Shown: in pieces, positions 7,122-8,538 of the stretch | Numbering within the stretch: position 1 is the first letter of the stretch | Layout of the letters: the number at the start of each line of letters is the position of its first letter | Origin: Verrucomicrobiales bacterium | GTDB taxonomy: Bacteria; Verrucomicrobiota; Verrucomicrobiia; Limisphaerales; SXQI01 | Direction: 5' to 3' | Assembly (NCBI GenBank): GCA_005793025.1 | Contig: SXQI01000225.1 | Span: 1 to 8,538 of the forward strand | Length of the DNA: 8,538 bases | Program-made: the position numbers and the translations under genes | Notes under the pieces: generated by a model | The model's database searches: none | The model's input: the letters and a program-made list of their open reading frames with translations, nothing else | What the model was told of the DNA's origin: nothing

Positions 7122-7232
7122 GATTTGCACCATTTTGCCTGAAAGAGCGTCCAAAGCCAACCTTGGAACTGCAGCTTTTTCGGTTTAACAAACTCACTTG
7201 CATCTGACTCAACCGCTTTTAAAGTTATCCCG
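7122..7232. promoter_or_regulatory. Divergent intergenic region with weak, overlapping sigma70-like promoter candidates
   Basis: This 111-bp stretch separates the minus-strand giant gene from plus-strand gcvP and must hold both 5' regions. For gcvP a candidate is TTGGAA (7163-7168), a 17-nt spacer, then TAACAA (7186-7191). For the giant gene a candidate on the minus strand is TTGAGT (plus coordinates 7207-7212), a 17-nt spacer, then GTTAAA (7184-7189). Both -10 candidates use the same AT-rich TTTAACAA patch, so the two promoters would overlap. Matches to consensus are only 3-4 of 6 per element, so these are suggestions. The region is too short for a tandem glycine riboswitch, and I see no terminator or strong inverted repeat in it. 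Confidence 0.3.
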
Positions 7233-8538
7233 ATGTTGGAAAAAAGTCCGCTGACCCAAGAACAAGATTTGAAATTACACTGGATAACCCACCCTGACAG
7301 GTTCGTGAACCGACACATTGGTCCGAGTTTGGCTGAGCGAGAGGCGATGCTGGCCACGTTGGGGCTAGGAACATTGGAGGAACTGGTGGACAAAACGGTC
7401 CCTCAAGCTCTACGGACCACCACGCCGCTTCAATTTGAGGCGGAACCATCTGAATTTGAACTTTTAACGAATCTCAAAAAAATCGCAGGCCAGAACAAGG
7501 TTTTTCGTTCCTACATCGGAATGGGGTATTACGACACCATCACGCCTGCGGTGATCCAACGGAATATTTTTGAGAACCCGGGCTGGTATACCCAATACAC
7601 CCCTTATCAGGCGGAAATCTCGCAAGGTCGGCTCGAGTCGCTACTGAATTTTCAAACGATGATCAGCGATCTCACCGGAATGGAGATTGCAAACGCCTCG
7701 CTTTTGGACGAAGCGACTGCGGCTGCTGAGGCAATGGCACTTTGTCTCGGGGTAAAGCCAATGGAGTCAGGGGGAAGGTTTTTCGTTTCCGAACTCTGCC
7801 ATCCGCAGACGATAGCCGTTATCAAAACAAGGGCCCAGCCGCTTGGGATAATCCTTGAAGTTGGGGACCACACGTACTACCAACCGAGTGCCGATTTGCT
7901 GGGCACGTTGGTCCAGTATCCCGCAACCGACGGGTCGCTTCATAACTACCGCGATTTCGCGGAAAAGGTTCATGCTGCGGGCGGGTTACTTGTGGTTGCC
8001 ACGGATTTGTTAGCATTAACCCTTCTCACGCCTCCCGGTGAATTTGGTGCGGATGTTGCGGTCGGGAGTGCCCAGAGGTTTGGTGTTCCGTTAGGTTACG
8101 GTGGGCCGCACGCTGGTTTCTTTGCGACCCGCGATCGTTTCAAACGTCAGATGCCGGGGCGATTGATTGGGGTTTCCAAGGACGCTCAAGGTAAATCCGG
8201 ATACCGGCTTTCGTTGCAAACTCGCGAGCAACATATCCGAAGGGAGAAAGCGACCAGTAATATTTGTACGGCTCAGGCCTTGCTGGCCAATATGGCCGCC
8301 ATGTATGCCGTATATCACGGCCCGGAAGGGTTGATCAAAATTGCCCAGCGATTGCACCTTCTGACCACATTGCTCGCTCTGGGATTGCGTCGATTGGGAC
8401 TTGAGGTTCAAACAAAGGTCTTTTTCGACACGATTACCGTTCGGACTGGGCCTCGATCTTCCGAAGCGGTTTGTGCTGTCGCCCGAAATCATGGGGTTAA
8501 TCTTAGGGTCGTCGATCAGGCTACTGTGGGTGTCTCCT
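7233..8538 (+). CDS. gcvP: Glycine dehydrogenase (decarboxylating), P-protein of the glycine cleavage system, N-terminal 435 residues, cut by the right edge
   Basis: The P-protein uses PLP to decarboxylate glycine and passes the aminomethyl group to lipoyl-GcvH; with GcvT and Lpd it feeds one-carbon units to tetrahydrofolate in the cytoplasm. The frame from ATG 7233 stays open to the edge. Conserved blocks include FVNRHIGPS (24-32), FRSYIGMGYYDT (91-102), ENPGWYTQYTPYQAEISQGRLE (114-135), NASLLDEATAAAEAMA (154-169), GSAQRFGVPLGYGGPHAGFF (278-297), MPGRLIGVSKD (307-317) and QTREQHIRREKATSNICTAQ (329-348). These read like the long fused P-protein (about 950 residues in E. coli) rather than the short split subunit GcvPA, judging by the N-terminal RHIGPS and ENPGWYTQYTPYQ segments. 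The PLP lysine lies in the C-terminal half, outside the window. No other start codon lies nearby in frame, and no good Shine-Dalgarno sequence precedes it. It is divergent from the giant gene; a functional link is not evident. Confidence 0.97.
   Translation, partial: MLEKSPLTQEQDLKLHWITHPDRFVNRHIGPSLAEREAMLATLGLGTLEELVDKTVPQALRTTTPLQFEAEPSEFELLTNLKKIAGQNKVFRSYIGMGYYDTITPAVIQRNIFENPGWYTQYTPYQAEISQGRLESLLNFQTMISDLTGMEIANASLLDEATAAAEAMALCLGVKPMESGGRFFVSELCHPQTIAVIKTRAQPLGIILEVGDHTYYQPSADLLGTLVQYPATDGSLHNYRDFAEKVHAAGGLLVVATDLLALTLLTPPGEFGADVAVGSAQRFGVPLGYGGPHAGFFATRDRFKRQMPGRLIGVSKDAQGKSGYRLSLQTREQHIRREKATSNICTAQALLANMAAMYAVYHGPEGLIKIAQRLHLLTTLLALGLRRLGLEVQTKVFFDTITVRTGPRSSEAVCAVARNHGVNLRVVDQATVGVS

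Noticed and set aside
7122..7232. Glycine riboswitch ahead of gcvP
   Set aside because: The gap is only 111 bp and shared with a divergent gene. I see no tandem aptamer-like conserved helices or terminator hairpin.
8091..8492. 133-codon minus-strand frame opposite gcvP
   Set aside because: It is antisense to highly conserved P-protein blocks, so it is a shadow frame.

Overview
The window looks like chromosomal DNA from a member of the Planctomycetes-Verrucomicrobia (PVC) group, most likely a planctomycete. The strongest indicator is a giant exported protein that carries the paired 'Pirellula/Verrucomicrobium-type' modules: a membrane-bound-dehydrogenase beta-propeller and a C-terminal CxxCH haem domain. 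It sits next to a Tat-exported Gfo/Idh/MocA oxidoreductase of a type common in these phyla. The frequent GTG and TTG starts and weak Shine-Dalgarno sequences agree with this. No 16S or other marker gene is present, so the assignment rests on protein families alone.

Layout: from about 7121 down to 1, four genes lie on the minus strand. In transcription order they are (1) a 1541-residue secreted multidomain protein with isochorismatase-like, ThuA-like, Pro-rich linker, beta-propeller, HEAT-like and cytochrome-c-type haem parts (7121-2496); (2) a Tat-signal Gfo/Idh/MocA oxidoreductase (2424-1075); (3) a TlyA-family rRNA 2'-O-methyltransferase (1065-322); and (4) the N-terminal 112 residues of NAD kinase, which runs off the left edge (338-1). 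The gaps are about 71 nt, 9 nt and a 17-nt overlap, so this could be one transcript. On the plus strand, gcvP (glycine dehydrogenase, fused long type) starts at 7233 and runs off the right edge. A 111-bp divergent intergenic region separates the two units.

How the genes may work together: the giant protein and the Tat oxidoreductase look like an extracytoplasmic pair for oxidising and processing carbohydrate-like substrates. ThuA-like domains and Gfo/Idh/MocA dehydrogenases are also partners in the ThuA/ThuB disaccharide pathway. The haem domain could pass electrons on, but the substrate is unknown. TlyA and NAD kinase form a housekeeping pair that is adjacent in many bacteria; here it sits downstream of the accessory pair. 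gcvP is independent housekeeping (glycine cleavage). No RNA genes, mobile elements, CRISPR arrays or clear terminators were seen. The most noteworthy object is the giant fusion protein, particularly its N-terminal isochorismatase-like module, which appears to lack the usual catalytic lysine and carries a CxxCxxC cluster.
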